64,000 nt of DNA from Vibrio sp. RE86 (GTDB taxonomy: Bacteria; Pseudomonadota; Gammaproteobacteria; Enterobacterales; Vibrionaceae): NCBI RefSeq assembly GCF_013114545.1, contig NZ_VTXI01000009.1, positions 62,001-126,000 on the forward strand, written 5' to 3'. Shown here in pieces: positions 45,432-56,224 of the stretch. Position 1 is the stretch's first letter. The number at the start of each line of letters is the position of its first letter. Made by a program: the position numbers and the translations under genes. A model generated the notes under the pieces. It had not been told where the DNA came from, did no database searches, and saw only the letters and a program-made list of their open reading frames with translations.

Positions 45432-46247
45432 ATGAACAAATTTTTGATTGATGGGCGAGAGATGGCTTATCAAGATGTGGGAACGGGCCCTGTGATTGTT
45501 TTGGGGCACAGTTACCTTTGGGATAGCCAGATGTGGGCGCCACAAATTGAAGCACTTAGCCAAAACTATCGCTGTATTGTCCCAGACCTTTGGGCACATG
45601 GGCAGTCTGATGCTGCGCCTGAAATGACACGCTCATTGGCTGATTATGCTAAGCAAATCTTAGCGCTAATGGATCATCTCGATATCGAGCAGTTCTCTAT
45701 TGTTGGGCTCTCTGTCGGCGGAATGTGGGGCACTGAAGTAGTGACGCTTGCGCCTCAGCGAGTGCAATCATTAGTCTTAATGGATACGTTTGTTGGCTTA
45801 GAGCCAGAAGTGACTCATAACAAGTACTTTGCGATGCTTGATGCCATAACTCAACTTAAAGCGATACCTGATCAAATCATTGAAGCAGTCACGCCACTGT
45901 TTTTCGCCAATAACGCGAAAGTAGATTCGCCAGATCTCGTTGCAAAGTTCTCTGACCACCTCGCAGGATTAAAGGGTGAGCGTGCCGTTGAAGTCGCTAA
46001 GATTGGTCGAGTGGTTTTTGGCCGACGTGACCAAATTGAAGATATTGAGAAGTTTGCCTTGCCAGTACTGATTGCGGTTGGGCAAGAAGATAAACCTCGT
46101 CCAGTATTAGAGTCTTACTTGATGGTTGATTCAATAACAGGCTCGGAGCTGGTTCAGATCCCGAAAGCGGGGCATATCTCTAATTTGGAACAGCCTGAAT
46201 TTGTCACTGAGATGCTACAAGGCTTCTTGTCGAACGTTTACGCTTAG
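45432..46247 (+). CDS. Alpha/beta-hydrolase of unknown substrate
   Basis: This 271-residue alpha/beta-hydrolase has the oxyanion region VLGHSYLWDSQMW and the nucleophile elbow GLSVGG (Ser near residue 94). A catalytic Asp in the segment AVGQEDKPRP and the catalytic His in PKAGHISNLEQPEF complete the triad. It has no signal peptide, so it is cytoplasmic. It resembles 3-oxoadipate-enol-lactonase-type and esterase-type members, but the substrate cannot be told. It stands alone between the tsaD terminator and the convergent plsY gene. Confidence 0.8.
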   Translation: MNKFLIDGREMAYQDVGTGPVIVLGHSYLWDSQMWAPQIEALSQNYRCIVPDLWAHGQSDAAPEMTRSLADYAKQILALMDHLDIEQFSIVGLSVGGMWGTEVVTLAPQRVQSLVLMDTFVGLEPEVTHNKYFAMLDAITQLKAIPDQIIEAVTPLFFANNAKVDSPDLVAKFSDHLAGLKGERAVEVAKIGRVVFGRRDQIEDIEKFALPVLIAVGQEDKPRPVLESYLMVDSITGSELVQIPKAGHISNLEQPEFVTEMLQGFLSNVYA

Positions 46248-46257
46248 CCTGATTTAA

Positions 46258-46289
46258 AAATAAAGTCTCTATATTAAGAGGCTTTATTT
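46258..46289. terminator. Bidirectional terminator that overlaps the end of plsY
   Basis: A 13-bp stem (46258-46270 with 46277-46289, one G-T pair) has a 6-base loop. It serves the plus-strand hydrolase gene. The plsY stop codon (46274-46276) lies in the loop and its last codons in one arm. Confidence 0.85.
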
Positions 46290-46885
46290 AATCCATTCTT
46301 CTTTTCACCCACTTTAGGCTCTGTCCCTTCAATAAGCCGCTTGATGTTTTGGTGATGGCGAAAAACAATCAGACAGCACAGCATTGCGACAGGCAAAGTA
46401 TATTGAGGTTTGATCATCCAAGTATAAAACGGTGCCAACAACACAGTGACAATTGCTGCTAATGATGAGTAGCGAAAGAGGAAAGCGACGGCTAGCCACG
46501 TAGCGATGATCATAGCGGTAAGATCTAAGCCGATAGGCGCGATAGCACCCAGAGCCGTTGCGACACCTTTGCCACCTTTAAAGTGAAAAAAGATTGGGTA
46601 CATATGACCAAGACAGGCCGCAATGGCAATAACGCCGAGAATGATGGCGTCGATTCCTATAAAGTATCCGCCCCATACTGGAATTGTCCCTTTTAACATG
46701 TCGCAAAGAAGAACCGAAGCGGCGGCTTTTTTCCCACCTACTCGCAACACATTGGTTGCACCAGGATTATTCGATCCCACTTCTCTAGGATCAGGTAAAC
46801 GAAGAACGCGACAGATTAAGACAGCACTTGAGATCGAACCCAGTAGATAGGCAATAATGATCAAAACCAGTGCTAATGGGGTCAT
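46274..46885 (-). CDS. plsY: Glycerol-3-phosphate acyltransferase PlsY
   Basis: This 203-residue inner-membrane protein has about five transmembrane segments and the three PlsY motifs: [11 protein letters not shown] (first), [19 protein letters not shown] (second) and [14 protein letters not shown] (third). It transfers acyl groups from acyl-phosphate to glycerol-3-phosphate to make lysophosphatidic acid. It is divergent from folB. Confidence 0.97.
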   Translation of the reverse strand: MTPLALVLIIIAYLLGSISSAVLICRVLRLPDPREVGSNNPGATNVLRVGGKKAAASVLLCDMLKGTIPVWGGYFIGIDAIILGVIAIAACLGHMYPIFFHFKGGKGVATALGAIAPIGLDLTAMIIATWLAVAFLFRYSSLAAIVTVLLAPFYTWMIKPQYTLPVAMLCCLIVFRHHQNIKRLIEGTEPKVGEKKNGLNKAS

Positions 46886-47037
46886 AGTAGATAACTCGTC
46901 TGAAACAGGTGTTAGTCAAGCAAGTAATTGATATTATATCGCGCCTGATACTCTCAAACTACCATCTCGGCGTCTGAGAGTGAAATAGTACGACTTTTTC
47001 TCTAACTTGGGTATCCGACCTCTAAAGGAATTAACAC

Positions 47038-47391
47038 ATGGATAAAGTATTTATCGAACAACTTGAAGTAATTACCATAATCGGCGTTTATGATTGGGAG
47101 CAAGAAATTAAGCAAAAACTCGTGCTTGATATTGAAATGGCTCACGATAATCGCCCTGCAGGTAAAAGCGACGATGTTGTTGATGCGTTAGATTACTCTC
47201 AAGTTAGCCAGGCTGTATTGGATCATATTGAAGGTGGTCGATTCTTACTTGTGGAGCGCGTTGCTGAAGAGATTGCAGAGTTGATCATGACTAAGTTCAG
47301 CGTGCCTTGGATTAAGATTCGTCTAACTAAGCCAGGCGCAGTTGCTCAAGCGAAAGGTGTGGGTGTTGTGATTGAACGAGGCGCTGCATGA
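47038..47391 (+). CDS. folB: Dihydroneopterin aldolase
   Basis: This 117-residue protein starts MDKVFIEQLEVITIIGVYDWEQ and contains DALDYSQVSQAV, FLLVERVAEEIA and IRLTKPGAV, all FolB motifs. It converts dihydroneopterin to 6-hydroxymethyl-dihydropterin. It overlaps folK by 4 bases (ATGA). Confidence 0.96.
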   Translation: MDKVFIEQLEVITIIGVYDWEQEIKQKLVLDIEMAHDNRPAGKSDDVVDALDYSQVSQAVLDHIEGGRFLLVERVAEEIAELIMTKFSVPWIKIRLTKPGAVAQAKGVGVVIERGAA

Positions 47392-47873
47392 TCACCACTT
47401 ATGTCGGGGTCGGTTCCAATATCGATAGGCAGAAGCATATTGAAGCTGCGATCACGGAATTAAGGTTATTAGACCCTGACCTGCGTATCTCGACCATTTA
47501 TGAATGCGAAGCAATCGGCTTTGAGAGTTACTCGTTTTACAACCTTGTCGTAGAAATGAAAACGTCGTTAACTTTAACGGAATTTTCACGACAGCTGCGT
47601 AATATTGAGCTCAAATGGGGGCGTGCAATCAATGCGGGTAAACTGGAGCCGAGAACCGTCGATCTCGATGTCATCCTATTTGGTGAAGTAGTCTCGACTG
47701 AAAAACCTGAATTACCACGCAGTGATATCTTCAAATACGCCTTTGTTTTGCAACCTCTGTTGGAGCTATGTCCGGAGAGGGTTGTACCAAATGATGGGCG
47801 GACTATTTTTCAGCTCTCTGAGCAAATCAAATTAGATACTGCTTTGTCGCCAGTCCCTCTGTGGTTTAGATAA
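47388..47873 (+). CDS. folK: 6-hydroxymethyl-dihydropterin pyrophosphokinase
   Basis: This 161-residue protein has YVGVGSNIDRQKHIE, FYNLVVEMKT and EPRTVDLDVILFG (metal-binding Asp pair), typical of HPPK. It uses the FolB product in folate synthesis, and the overlap with folB suggests coupled translation. Confidence 0.95.
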   Translation: MITTYVGVGSNIDRQKHIEAAITELRLLDPDLRISTIYECEAIGFESYSFYNLVVEMKTSLTLTEFSRQLRNIELKWGRAINAGKLEPRTVDLDVILFGEVVSTEKPELPRSDIFKYAFVLQPLLELCPERVVPNDGRTIFQLSEQIKLDTALSPVPLWFR

Positions 47874-47891
47874 TTTAATAATGAGATTCTA

Positions 47892-48695
47892 ATGAGTTAC
47901 TTTGAAGCTTTTATCCTTGCTCTTATTCAAGGTCTAACGGAATTTTTGCCGATCTCGAGCTCGGCACATTTGATCCTACCGTCAGCTATTTTAGGTTGGC
48001 AAGATCAAGGTCTTGCTTTTGATGTGGCCGTTCATGTCGGCACGCTGGCTGCGGTAATGATCTACTTCCGCAAAGAGGTGGTATCGCTACTCAGTGCCTT
48101 TTTTGCTTCTATCTTTAAAGGTGATCGCAGTAAAGAGGCAAAATTGGCCTGGATGATCTTGATTGCGACTATTCCTGCATGTGTGTTTGGCTTGTTAATG
48201 AAGGACTTCATTGAGCTTTACCTGCGCAGTGCATGGGTCATTGCCACAACGACAATCGTCTTTGGTTTACTGCTTTGGTATGTCGATAAAAACTCCAAAC
48301 TGGCAGATGACGAATATCAAGCCGATTGGAAAAAGGCGCTGTTCATTGGTGTTAGCCAAGCGTTAGCCATGATCCCAGGCACGTCACGGTCAGGCGCAAC
48401 GATTACAGCGGCGCTCTACCTCGGCTTTACCCGAGAAGCGGCAGCACGCTTTTCATTCTTAATGTCTATCCCGATTATCCTGTTAGCGGGCGGTTATCTA
48501 GGCCTTAAACTGGTCACCAGTGGTGAGCCTATTCACTTTGGCTTCTTAGCAACGGGTATTGTCACTTCTTTTATCAGCGCATATATCTGCATTCATTTCT
48601 TCTTGAAGTTGATTTCGCGTATGGGCATGACTCCGTTCGTTATCTACAGACTGATTCTTGGTGTGGGTTTACTTGCCTTTTTAATGATGAACTAA
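47892..48695 (+). CDS. uppP: Undecaprenyl-diphosphatase
   Basis: This 267-residue membrane protein has about eight helices with the BacA motifs [18 protein letters not shown] near the start and [20 protein letters not shown] near residue 165. It recycles undecaprenyl pyrophosphate for peptidoglycan and confers bacitracin tolerance. It lies 18 bases after folK in the same operon. Confidence 0.97.
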   Translation: MSYFEAFILALIQGLTEFLPISSSAHLILPSAILGWQDQGLAFDVAVHVGTLAAVMIYFRKEVVSLLSAFFASIFKGDRSKEAKLAWMILIATIPACVFGLLMKDFIELYLRSAWVIATTTIVFGLLLWYVDKNSKLADDEYQADWKKALFIGVSQALAMIPGTSRSGATITAALYLGFTREAAARFSFLMSIPIILLAGGYLGLKLVTSGEPIHFGFLATGIVTSFISAYICIHFFLKLISRMGMTPFVIYRLILGVGLLAFLMMN

Positions 48696-48804
48696 CATCG
48701 TAACCCCCATTTCTTTATAAGGGCCACATAGTCCAATCTCGCGCCTACAGCGACATTGTGATATATATGTGGTCTTTCTTTTTCTCTCTTCTTTGATTGA
48801 TGAT

Positions 48805-49083
48805 ATGCGAATTTTTGCACTGACCTTAACCTTAGTTTTAGGCTGGCTACAATTTGAATTGTGGCTGGGTAAAAATGGGATTTCTGATTTCCAATCGGTA
48901 AATGCAGATACACAAGTTCAGCATCAAGTGAACGGCAATCTTCAGGTAAGAAATAACGAGATGTTTGCTGAGATTGACGATCTTCGCCAAGGGCTTGATG
49001 CCATTGAAGAACGTGCTAGGCATGAGCTAGGCATGATTAAAGAGGGAGAAACGTTCTATCGTATCATCGGAGAAGGCAACTAA
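48805..49083 (+). CDS. ftsB: Cell-division protein FtsB
   Basis: I chose the ATG at 48805, giving 92 residues. A short cytoplasmic end and one transmembrane helix ([16 protein letters not shown]) are followed by a coiled coil and a conserved [20 protein letters not shown] end. This is the FtsB pattern; it forms the FtsQLB complex at the septum. The next gene, ispD, starts at the base right after the stop. Confidence 0.95.
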   Translation: MRIFALTLTLVLGWLQFELWLGKNGISDFQSVNADTQVQHQVNGNLQVRNNEMFAEIDDLRQGLDAIEERARHELGMIKEGETFYRIIGEGN

Positions 49084-49791
49084 ATGCGCTCAAACTCTTT
49101 ATCCTCTTTAGTTGCTGTGGTTCCTGCCGCTGGTGTTGGCAGTCGTATGAAGGCTGACAGACCAAAGCAATATCTCGACATCAATGGCCGCACTGTCCTT
49201 GAGCATACCGTTGATAAGCTGCTTAGCCACCCGAAAGTTGCGCATGTTGTTGTGGCTGTGACGGATGGTGACCCATACTTTCCCGATCTATCTATCGCTA
49301 ACAGAGATGATGTTACTCGAGTTTCTGGCGGTAAAGAGCGAGCGGACTCGGTACTATCTGCATTACACTATGTAGAAGAACATCAACTTTCTGATTGGGT
49401 TATGGTTCATGATGCGGCAAGGCCTTGTGTAGACCTGGCAGATCTTGAGCGCTTGATTGAAACGGCAGAAGAGAATCAAATAGGCGGCATTTTGGCGGCG
49501 CCAGTTCGCGATACAATGAAGCGAGCAAACAGTGATCGTAATATTGATCATACCGTTGATAGGGAAGCATTGTGGCACGCACTTACTCCACAAATGTTTA
49601 AAACTCAAATGTTAACGCAAGCACTCTCCCAAGCTTTAGCGCAAGGTGTTCAAGTCACTGATGAGGCCTCCGCGATTGAGTGGATGGGCCATTCGCCAGC
49701 GCTGGTGCAAGGGCGTGCCGATAATATAAAAATTACTCAACCAGAAGATTTAGCGTTAGCTGAGTTTTATCTTAATAGAAACAAAGGATAA
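49084..49791 (+). CDS. ispD: 2-C-methyl-D-erythritol 4-phosphate cytidylyltransferase
   Basis: This 235-residue protein has the nucleotidyltransferase motif [31 protein letters not shown] (metal Asp) and [11 protein letters not shown]. It is the third step of the MEP isoprenoid pathway. Three bases separate it from ispF. Confidence 0.97.
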   Translation: MRSNSLSSLVAVVPAAGVGSRMKADRPKQYLDINGRTVLEHTVDKLLSHPKVAHVVVAVTDGDPYFPDLSIANRDDVTRVSGGKERADSVLSALHYVEEHQLSDWVMVHDAARPCVDLADLERLIETAEENQIGGILAAPVRDTMKRANSDRNIDHTVDREALWHALTPQMFKTQMLTQALSQALAQGVQVTDEASAIEWMGHSPALVQGRADNIKITQPEDLALAEFYLNRNKG

Positions 49792-49794
49792 CTC

Positions 49795-50271
49795 ATGATT
49801 CGAATTGGTCACGGTTTTGATGTTCACAAGTTTGGCGGTGAAGGCCCCGTAATTATTGGTGGTGTAGCCGTTCCCTATGAACAAGGCCTGGTTGCTCACT
49901 CTGATGGTGATGTTGCTTTACATGCCTTATGTGATGCGCTTTTAGGCGCTATTGCGGCCGGTGATATTGGTCGTCACTTTCCTGATACTGATGACAAGTG
50001 GAAAGGGGCGAATAGCCGAGATTTGCTTTGTGATGTCTACCGACGTGTTCGCGAACAAGGTTATGTTTTAGGTAATGCAGACATTACCATTATGGCTCAG
50101 GCTCCTAAAATGGCGCCGCATATTGAAGCTATGTGTCAGACCATCGCACAAGACCTAGAAACCGACCTGGGTAACGTCAATGTGAAGGCGACGACAACAG
50201 AGCGTCTCGGCTTTACTGGCCGAAAAGAAGGCATTGCCACCGAAGCGGTTGTGCTTCTCGTTAAAAAATAA
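49795..50271 (+). CDS. ispF: 2-C-methyl-D-erythritol 2,4-cyclodiphosphate synthase
   Basis: This 158-residue protein has [14 protein letters not shown] (metal Asp and His) and [24 protein letters not shown] and [18 protein letters not shown] are also present. It follows ispD in the MEP pathway and in the operon. Confidence 0.97.
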   Translation: MIRIGHGFDVHKFGGEGPVIIGGVAVPYEQGLVAHSDGDVALHALCDALLGAIAAGDIGRHFPDTDDKWKGANSRDLLCDVYRRVREQGYVLGNADITIMAQAPKMAPHIEAMCQTIAQDLETDLGNVNVKATTTERLGFTGRKEGIATEAVVLLVKK

Positions 50272-50321
50272 TGAATTGCAGGCTGTTAGACTTTTTAAAC
50301 AGCTAAGCAGTGGAAACAAGT

Positions 50322-51368
50322 ATGAGTGATATTTTAGCGCCATTGGCTTACTTAAGTGGTAAACCAGCGGCAACAGCAAAACTGAAAGCGAAACCAGAAC
50401 ACTTTCAAGTGAATGAAGATTTAGGCTTTGCATTTACAGGAACTGGCGAACACCTAATGATTCGTATCCGTAAGACAGGCGAAAACACCAGCTTTGTTGC
50501 CAATGAACTGGCAAAAGCGTGCGGTGTTAAATCTAAAGACGTGAGCTGGGCTGGCTTAAAAGACCGCCACGCTGTGACAGAGCAATGGTTAAGTGTTCAT
50601 TTACCAAAAGGCGAGACTCCTGACTTTTCAGCTTTCTTAGCTCAGTATCCAAGTATTGAAATCGTTGCGACGGATCGTCACAACAAGAAGCTTCGCCCAG
50701 GTGACTTAATCGGTAACGAATTTGTCGTTACGCTGTCAGAAGTATCAGATGTAGAAGATGTACTTAAACGTCTAGAGTCTGTAGCTAAAAGTGGTGTGCC
50801 AAACTATTTTGGTAGTCAACGTTTTGGTAATCAAGGTAACAACTTAGATGAAGCTCGCCGTTGGGGCCGTGAGAACGTTCGTACACGTAACCAGAATAAG
50901 CGCAGTCTCTATTTATCTGCTGCACGCTCATGGGTTTTTAATACCATTCTGTCAGACCGTATTGAAAAAGGTTTGTTCTCTCAGGCTGTAGCAGGCGACA
51001 TTGTTGAGTCTAATGGTGAGCTTATTGCTGTTTCTACTGATTCATTGTCTGCAGTGAATGATGAACTATCGCAAGGTCAATCGACGTTAACAGCCGCGCT
51101 GGCGGGCGATAATGCGCTGCCAACACTAGAAGATGCGCTAGCGCTCGAACAACCTCATCTTGATGCTGAACCAGATTTGATGGCGCTTATTCGAGGTAAT
51201 CGTATGCGTCATGAACGTCGTGCTATTTCGCTTATGCCACAAAAACTATCCTGGGAAGTTGAGGGTGACAATATCACGTTAACCTTCTCACTAGATGCCG
51301 GATGCTTTGCAACAGCGATTATTCGAGAGCTTATTGAAGAAGTGGAAGTGGAGCGTCAGTATTCATGA
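50322..51368 (+). CDS. truD: tRNA pseudouridine(13) synthase TruD
   Basis: From the ATG at 50322 ([15 protein letters not shown]) the product is 348 residues; a GTG four codons earlier is less likely. Catalytic motif [12 protein letters not shown] lies near residue 80, with NYFGSQRFG and the inserted TRUD domain after it. It modifies U13 of tRNA-Glu. It overlaps surE by 4 bases. Confidence 0.96.
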   Translation: MSDILAPLAYLSGKPAATAKLKAKPEHFQVNEDLGFAFTGTGEHLMIRIRKTGENTSFVANELAKACGVKSKDVSWAGLKDRHAVTEQWLSVHLPKGETPDFSAFLAQYPSIEIVATDRHNKKLRPGDLIGNEFVVTLSEVSDVEDVLKRLESVAKSGVPNYFGSQRFGNQGNNLDEARRWGRENVRTRNQNKRSLYLSAARSWVFNTILSDRIEKGLFSQAVAGDIVESNGELIAVSTDSLSAVNDELSQGQSTLTAALAGDNALPTLEDALALEQPHLDAEPDLMALIRGNRMRHERRAISLMPQKLSWEVEGDNITLTFSLDAGCFATAIIRELIEEVEVERQYS

Positions 51369-52123
51369 GTGATAAGCGACTCAAAGTTCTGATCAGTAAT
51401 GATGATGGCGTACATGCTCAAGGCATACATGCGTTAGCGGATATTCTGCGTGACTTGGCAGACGTGACGATTGTTGCGCCGGATCGAAATCGCTCAGGAG
51501 CATCAAACTCATTGACGCTAGAGCAACCTCTTCGAGTTAATGAGATCGCACCACAGATTCATTCTGTACAAGGGACGCCGACTGACTGTGTTCACTTTGC
51601 ATTGAATGAGTTAATGAAGGATGACTTACCTGATTTGGTCCTAACAGGGATCAACCATGGTGCGAACCTTGGTGATGATGTGCTCTATTCAGGTACCGTT
51701 GCTGCCGCAATGGAAGGACATTTCTTGGGGGTGCAATCTATTGCTTTCTCGTTGGTAGGCAAAAATCATTTTGAAACTGCAGCACAGATTGCTCGTCAAC
51801 TTGTCACTCAGCACGCGAATGCGCCTATACCAACCAATCGACTGCTAAATGTCAATGTACCAGATCTTCCTCAATCTGAGCTAAAAGGGACTTGGGTAAC
51901 ACGACTTGGCGCCCGTCATCACGCTGAAGCGATGATTAAGCAGAAAGATCCCCGTGGTCATGATATTTATTGGTTAGGCCCTCCGGGCAAAGAGCAAGAT
52001 GCCGGAGAAGGAACCGACTTCTATGCGATTGAACAGGGGTTTGTCTCAGTGACACCGCTGCAGGTAGACTTAACGGCACATGAGTCCATTGCGAGCATGG
52101 ATAACTGGTTGAAGGATAAATAA
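51365..52123 (+). CDS. surE: 5'/3'-nucleotidase SurE
   Basis: This 252-residue protein has the metal-binding start [39 protein letters not shown] and [24 protein letters not shown]. It is a stationary-phase nucleotidase. It begins inside the end of truD (ATGA) and lies 2 bases before pcm. Confidence 0.97.
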   Translation: MSDKRLKVLISNDDGVHAQGIHALADILRDLADVTIVAPDRNRSGASNSLTLEQPLRVNEIAPQIHSVQGTPTDCVHFALNELMKDDLPDLVLTGINHGANLGDDVLYSGTVAAAMEGHFLGVQSIAFSLVGKNHFETAAQIARQLVTQHANAPIPTNRLLNVNVPDLPQSELKGTWVTRLGARHHAEAMIKQKDPRGHDIYWLGPPGKEQDAGEGTDFYAIEQGFVSVTPLQVDLTAHESIASMDNWLKDK

Positions 52124-52125
52124 GA

Positions 52126-52752
52126 ATGGTTAACCCACATGCCGACAGATTAATCGACTTTCTTGTCGCGAGTGGCATTCAGGATCAAAAAGTGCTGGAT
52201 GCTATCTATCGTTTGCCAAGGGAACAGTTTGTTTCTCAAGCGATGATGCACCAAGCCTATGACAACAATGCTTTGCCTATAGGGCAGGGACAGACAATTT
52301 CTCAGCCTTATATTGTTGCTAAGATGACTGAGATGTTAGAGCTTACTCGCAGCAGCAATGTGTTGGAGGTTGGAACAGGGTCTGGTTATCAGACTGCTGT
52401 TTTGGCTCAGTTGGTTGATCATGTTTACTCTATCGAGCGAATCAAAGCCCTTCAATGGGATGCTAAACGTCGCTTGAAACAACTTGATATTTATAATGTA
52501 TCCACCAAACATGGTGATGGTTGGCAAGGTTGGTCTGCAAAGGGACCGTTCGATGCGATCATCGTGACGGCGGCAGCGGAATCTGTTCCTTCGGCACTGC
52601 TCGAACAGCTGAAGGATGGAGGTGTAATGATGATTCCAGTTGGGACGGATGAACAACAACTACTCAAAGTGGTCCGCAACGGCGACGAGTTTCACTCTCA
52701 GGTTATTGAACTTGTGCGCTTTGTTCCTCTTGTAGCGGGTGATCTCGCATAA
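52126..52752 (+). CDS. pcm: Protein-L-isoaspartate O-methyltransferase
   Basis: This 208-residue SAM-dependent enzyme contains [37 protein letters not shown] and [17 protein letters not shown]. It repairs isoaspartyl damage in proteins. It sits between surE and nlpD in the conserved stationary-phase group; its stop codon directly abuts the nlpD start. Confidence 0.97.
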   Translation: MVNPHADRLIDFLVASGIQDQKVLDAIYRLPREQFVSQAMMHQAYDNNALPIGQGQTISQPYIVAKMTEMLELTRSSNVLEVGTGSGYQTAVLAQLVDHVYSIERIKALQWDAKRRLKQLDIYNVSTKHGDGWQGWSAKGPFDAIIVTAAAESVPSALLEQLKDGGVMMIPVGTDEQQLLKVVRNGDEFHSQVIELVRFVPLVAGDLA

Positions 52753-53664
52753 ATGAAGTCTAAATCTTTTCTTCTCTCTATTGTCGGGGCTTGCAGTATA
52801 CTTGTTGGGTGTGCTGCTCATTCCCCTGCTCCAGTAACAGGCTTGAAGAAAGATTACAGCTCGGTTTCACGCGGGAGTTACAGAGGTAGTTACTACCAAG
52901 TTGAAAAAGGCGATACGCTGTATTTTATAGCCTATGTCACAGACAAAGATGTAAAAGAAATCATTAGTTACAATGGTTTAACCGCACCTTACACTATATA
53001 TCCAGGTCAAAAACTTAAGCTATGGCGACCAGCCTATAACCCGCCAGCGTACGGTGGGGCAGGGGCTGGCGTGGCTGTGGCTGCAGTCGCAACCCCTTCA
53101 ACACCAGGTTCAAATAGCTCCTCGAGTAAAAACTCTACTCAAAAGGTTACCAGTAATAACTCAAAAAACAACCAACAAACGGCGAGCAAACAACCACCAA
53201 AGAGGGTTGATCAATCAAAATCAAAGGAGTATGTTGAACCTACTGGTAAACAAAATGTTAACAAAACTGTTAGCAAGCCAACTGCCAATAACAACAAAGT
53301 TTCCAAATGGTTATGGCCGACAAAAGGGAGAGTAATTAAAAACTTTTCTGCTGGGGATCAAGGTAACAAAGGTATTGATATCGCAGGGCAGCGAGGACAA
53401 TCCATTGTTTCTACAGCAGGCGGCACCGTCGTCTATTCAGGCAATGCGCTACGTGGTTACGGTAATCTCGTGATTATAAAACATAACGACAACTACCTCA
53501 GTGCATATGCTCATAATGATCGGTTGCTAGTTCGCGAAGGGCAAAGTGTCAAAGCTGGTCAAAAAATCGCAACAATGGGCAGCTCTGGAACAAGCAGTGT
53601 TCGCTTACACTTTGAAATTCGCTATCAAGGTAAGTCAGTGAATCCGAAACGCTACTTACCGTAA
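52753..53664 (+). CDS. nlpD: Lipoprotein NlpD, amidase activator
   Basis: This 303-residue protein has a lipobox (ILVGCAAH), a LysM domain at about 46-95 (YYQVEKGDTLYFIAYVTDKD) and a low-complexity Asn/Ser/Lys linker. A C-terminal M23-type domain follows (GIDIAGQRGQSI, LHFEIRYQG). The metal His of active M23 enzymes is missing in GIDIAG, as in E. coli NlpD, so it likely activates the amidase AmiC and is not itself a peptidase. In E. coli the main rpoS promoter lies within nlpD. Confidence 0.95.
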   Translation: MKSKSFLLSIVGACSILVGCAAHSPAPVTGLKKDYSSVSRGSYRGSYYQVEKGDTLYFIAYVTDKDVKEIISYNGLTAPYTIYPGQKLKLWRPAYNPPAYGGAGAGVAVAAVATPSTPGSNSSSSKNSTQKVTSNNSKNNQQTASKQPPKRVDQSKSKEYVEPTGKQNVNKTVSKPTANNNKVSKWLWPTKGRVIKNFSAGDQGNKGIDIAGQRGQSIVSTAGGTVVYSGNALRGYGNLVIIKHNDNYLSAYAHNDRLLVREGQSVKAGQKIATMGSSGTSSVRLHFEIRYQGKSVNPKRYLP

Positions 53665-53735
53665 TAATTTACTGTTAGGTAAAATAGCGACATTAGCAGT
53701 AGTAATGTCTTGCTAGCTCGCCAGGGGGAGGCGCT

Positions 53736-54716
53736 ATGAGTATAAGCAATGCAGCAACTAAAGTAGAAGATTTCGAAATCGGTCAAGAAACGGTTCAAAC
53801 TTTTACTACCAAAACCAACACCAAATCCACTCAAACTGAAGAAGCCAAAGAAGAGTTCGATGCATCAACGAAAAGCCTTGATGCGACACAACTGTATTTA
53901 GGTGAAATTGGTTTTTCTCCACTTCTTACCGCAGAAGAAGAAGTTCTTTATGCTCGTCGAGCACTACGTGGCGATGAAGCTGCACGTAAACGAATGATCG
54001 AAAGTAACCTGCGACTAGTGGTGAAAATCTCACGCCGTTATAGTAATCGTGGACTTGCCTTGCTTGACCTCATTGAAGAAGGCAATCTGGGTTTAATTCG
54101 CGCAGTAGAGAAGTTCGATCCAGAACGTGGCTTTAGATTTTCAACTTACGCCACTTGGTGGATCCGACAAACGATTGAACGTGCTCTGATGAACCAAACA
54201 CGTACTATCCGTTTACCGATTCATGTCGTTAAAGAGCTCAATATTTACTTACGTACAGCCCGTGAGCTTTCGCAGAAACTCGACCATGAGCCAACGGCCG
54301 AAGAGATCGCCACTCAGTTAGACAAACCCGTTGATGACGTGAGCAAAATGCTTCGTCTTAATGAGCGTATCAGCTCTGTCGATACACCTATCGGCGGCGA
54401 CGGTGAAAAAGCGCTGTTAGATATTATTCCAGATATCAACAACTCAGATCCTGAAGTCTCGACTCAAGATGACGACATCAAGGACTCTTTAATTCATTGG
54501 CTTGATGAGCTAAATCCGAAACAAAAAGAGGTGCTTGCACGTCGCTTCGGTTTACTGGGTTATGAGCCTTCGACGCTTGAAGAAGTTGGACGTGAAATCA
54601 ACCTCACTCGTGAGCGAGTACGCCAAATCCAAGTAGAAGGACTACGACGTCTGCGAGAAATCTTGATTAAACAGGGACTGAATATGGAGAACCTGTTTGC
54701 AGTGACTGAAGATTAA
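53736..54716 (+). CDS. rpoS: RNA polymerase sigma factor RpoS
   Basis: This 326-residue sigma-70-family protein has [21 protein letters not shown] (region 1.2), [28 protein letters not shown] (region 2) and [29 protein letters not shown]. Region 4 is [17 protein letters not shown] with [18 protein letters not shown]. It controls stationary-phase and stress genes. GGGGGAGG lies before the ATG. mutS, which follows rpoS in E. coli, is not here. Confidence 0.98.
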   Translation: MSISNAATKVEDFEIGQETVQTFTTKTNTKSTQTEEAKEEFDASTKSLDATQLYLGEIGFSPLLTAEEEVLYARRALRGDEAARKRMIESNLRLVVKISRRYSNRGLALLDLIEEGNLGLIRAVEKFDPERGFRFSTYATWWIRQTIERALMNQTRTIRLPIHVVKELNIYLRTARELSQKLDHEPTAEEIATQLDKPVDDVSKMLRLNERISSVDTPIGGDGEKALLDIIPDINNSDPEVSTQDDDIKDSLIHWLDELNPKQKEVLARRFGLLGYEPSTLEEVGREINLTRERVRQIQVEGLRRLREILIKQGLNMENLFAVTED

Positions 54717-54736
54717 TATGTCGGTCTGAATAGTGA

Positions 54737-54764
54737 AAAGCCTTGGAACTTCCAAGGCTTTTTT
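54737..54764 (+). terminator. Terminator of rpoS
   Basis: AAAGCCTTGGAA and TTCCAAGGCTTT form a 12-bp stem with a very short loop, followed by TTTT. It is 21 bases after the rpoS stop. Confidence 0.92.
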
Positions 54765-54827
54765 GATCCTTACTGCTTGGGGCAGTGGATTTGGCGTAAT
54801 TAAGTTAAAACGCCATGGCACATATTT

Positions 54828-56102
54828 CTATGTTTCTACATTGATAAGTGGAAACACTTTGACGAGCTTAATTCGATTCTCTTCTAACTCCACGATTTCC
54901 ATCGGGTGGCCTGAGACTTGAACACTTAGGTGACTTTCAGGGATATCTTCTAGGTGCTCTAAGATAAGGCCATTTAGCGTTCTAGGGCCATCTGTAGGTA
55001 GCTTCCACTTTAAGCCTTTGTTGATGTCTCGTATGTTGGCACTTCCTTCTATTAAGAAGCTGCCATCACCTTGAGGGGTGATCTCATCAGATAAACTTGG
55101 TGCAATTGATGTAGTAAATTCACCAACGATCTCCTCAAGAATATCCTCAAGAGTCACTAGACCGATGATATCGCCATATTCATCTACGATGAGTCCAATA
55201 CGCTCTTTATTGCGTTGGAATTTCAGTAATTGGACGTTAAGTGGTGTACTTTCCGGAATGAAGTAGACTTCATCAGCTGCTCGAAGCAGGGTTTCTTTTG
55301 TGAACTCGTTTTTCTCTAGCATCAATCGATAAGATTCACGCAAACGAAGCATACCAACCACTTCATCAATCTGATCTCGATACAGTACTACTCGCCCATG
55401 CGGAGAGTGGGTTAGCTGTCTGACAATTGATTTCCAATCATCATTGATGTCGATACCAGTAATCTCATTGCGTGGCACCATGATGTCATTAACAGTCACG
55501 TGCTCAAGGTCGAGAATCGAAATCAACATATCTTGGTGACGTCGGGGAATAAGGCTACCCGCTTCGTTTACGACGGTACGCAACTCCTCTGAGCTGAGGT
55601 GATCATCGCCACCGTGGTTAGCTTTAATACCAAGCAGTCGAATAAAGCCGTTAGTGATGAAGTTGACCAATATGACCAATGGTGAAAGCAGCTTCATCAA
55701 AATGGTTAGAACAATACTGCTCGCGTAAGAGACACGTTCAGGGTATAGGGATGCGAGAGTCTTTGGGGTCACTTCAGCAAACACGAGGACGACCATGGTG
55801 AGTGCACCGGTTGCAATCGCGACACCTAGATCACCATATAGACGCATGCCTAAAATGGTGGCAATAGCAGAAGCGAGAATATTGACGAGGTTGTTGCCGA
55901 TAAGAATCAAACCGATGAGACGGTCAGGACGGTCGAGAAGTTTCTCTACACGTTTTGCGCCTTTGTGGCCATTGTTTGCAAGGTGTTTTAGGCGGTAGCG
56001 GTTCAAAGACATCATCCCTGTCTCGGAACCTGAAAAATAGCCTGAAATAACGATAAGACACGCGAGTAGCGCAAATAAGATACCCGTTGATATGTCGTCC
56101 AA
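54828..56102 (-). CDS. yfjD: CNNM/HlyC-CorC family membrane protein, YfjD-like
   Basis: This 424-residue protein has a DUF21 membrane domain (about 1-190, with YFSGSETGMMSLNRYRLKHLA and NNLVNILASAIAT). A CBS pair follows (IMVPRNEITGIDI and YFIPESTPLNVQLLKFQ), with a C-terminal CorC/HlyC domain (LTLEDILEEIVGEF and IEGSANIRDINKGL). It is related to CNNM/CorB magnesium transporters. It converges with rpoS and lies downstream of ypjD in the same direction. Confidence 0.92.
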   Translation of the reverse strand: MDDISTGILFALLACLIVISGYFSGSETGMMSLNRYRLKHLANNGHKGAKRVEKLLDRPDRLIGLILIGNNLVNILASAIATILGMRLYGDLGVAIATGALTMVVLVFAEVTPKTLASLYPERVSYASSIVLTILMKLLSPLVILVNFITNGFIRLLGIKANHGGDDHLSSEELRTVVNEAGSLIPRRHQDMLISILDLEHVTVNDIMVPRNEITGIDINDDWKSIVRQLTHSPHGRVVLYRDQIDEVVGMLRLRESYRLMLEKNEFTKETLLRAADEVYFIPESTPLNVQLLKFQRNKERIGLIVDEYGDIIGLVTLEDILEEIVGEFTTSIAPSLSDEITPQGDGSFLIEGSANIRDINKGLKWKLPTDGPRTLNGLILEHLEDIPESHLSVQVSGHPMEIVELEENRIKLVKVFPLINVET

Positions 56103-56186
56103 AGCTTCTCTTTTCCTTGTTATGTTTGGTTAATTTATGACCTAAAATGTTTGTTAAGTCAATTTCAAATAGAGAATTGAATATTG

Positions 56187-56216
56187 TAAAAGAAAGGTGC
56201 AACCGTTGCACCTTTC
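56187..56216 (-). terminator. Terminator of ypjD
   Basis: GAAAGGTGCAAC and GTTGCACCTTTC make a 12-bp perfect stem with almost no loop; on the minus strand TTTTAC follows. It lies 9 bases beyond the ypjD stop codon. Confidence 0.9.
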
Positions 56217-56224
56217 CAATTCAA

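Noticed and set aside
49363..49608. Minus-strand frame inside ispD
   Set aside because: Shadow of the IspD frame with no start signals.
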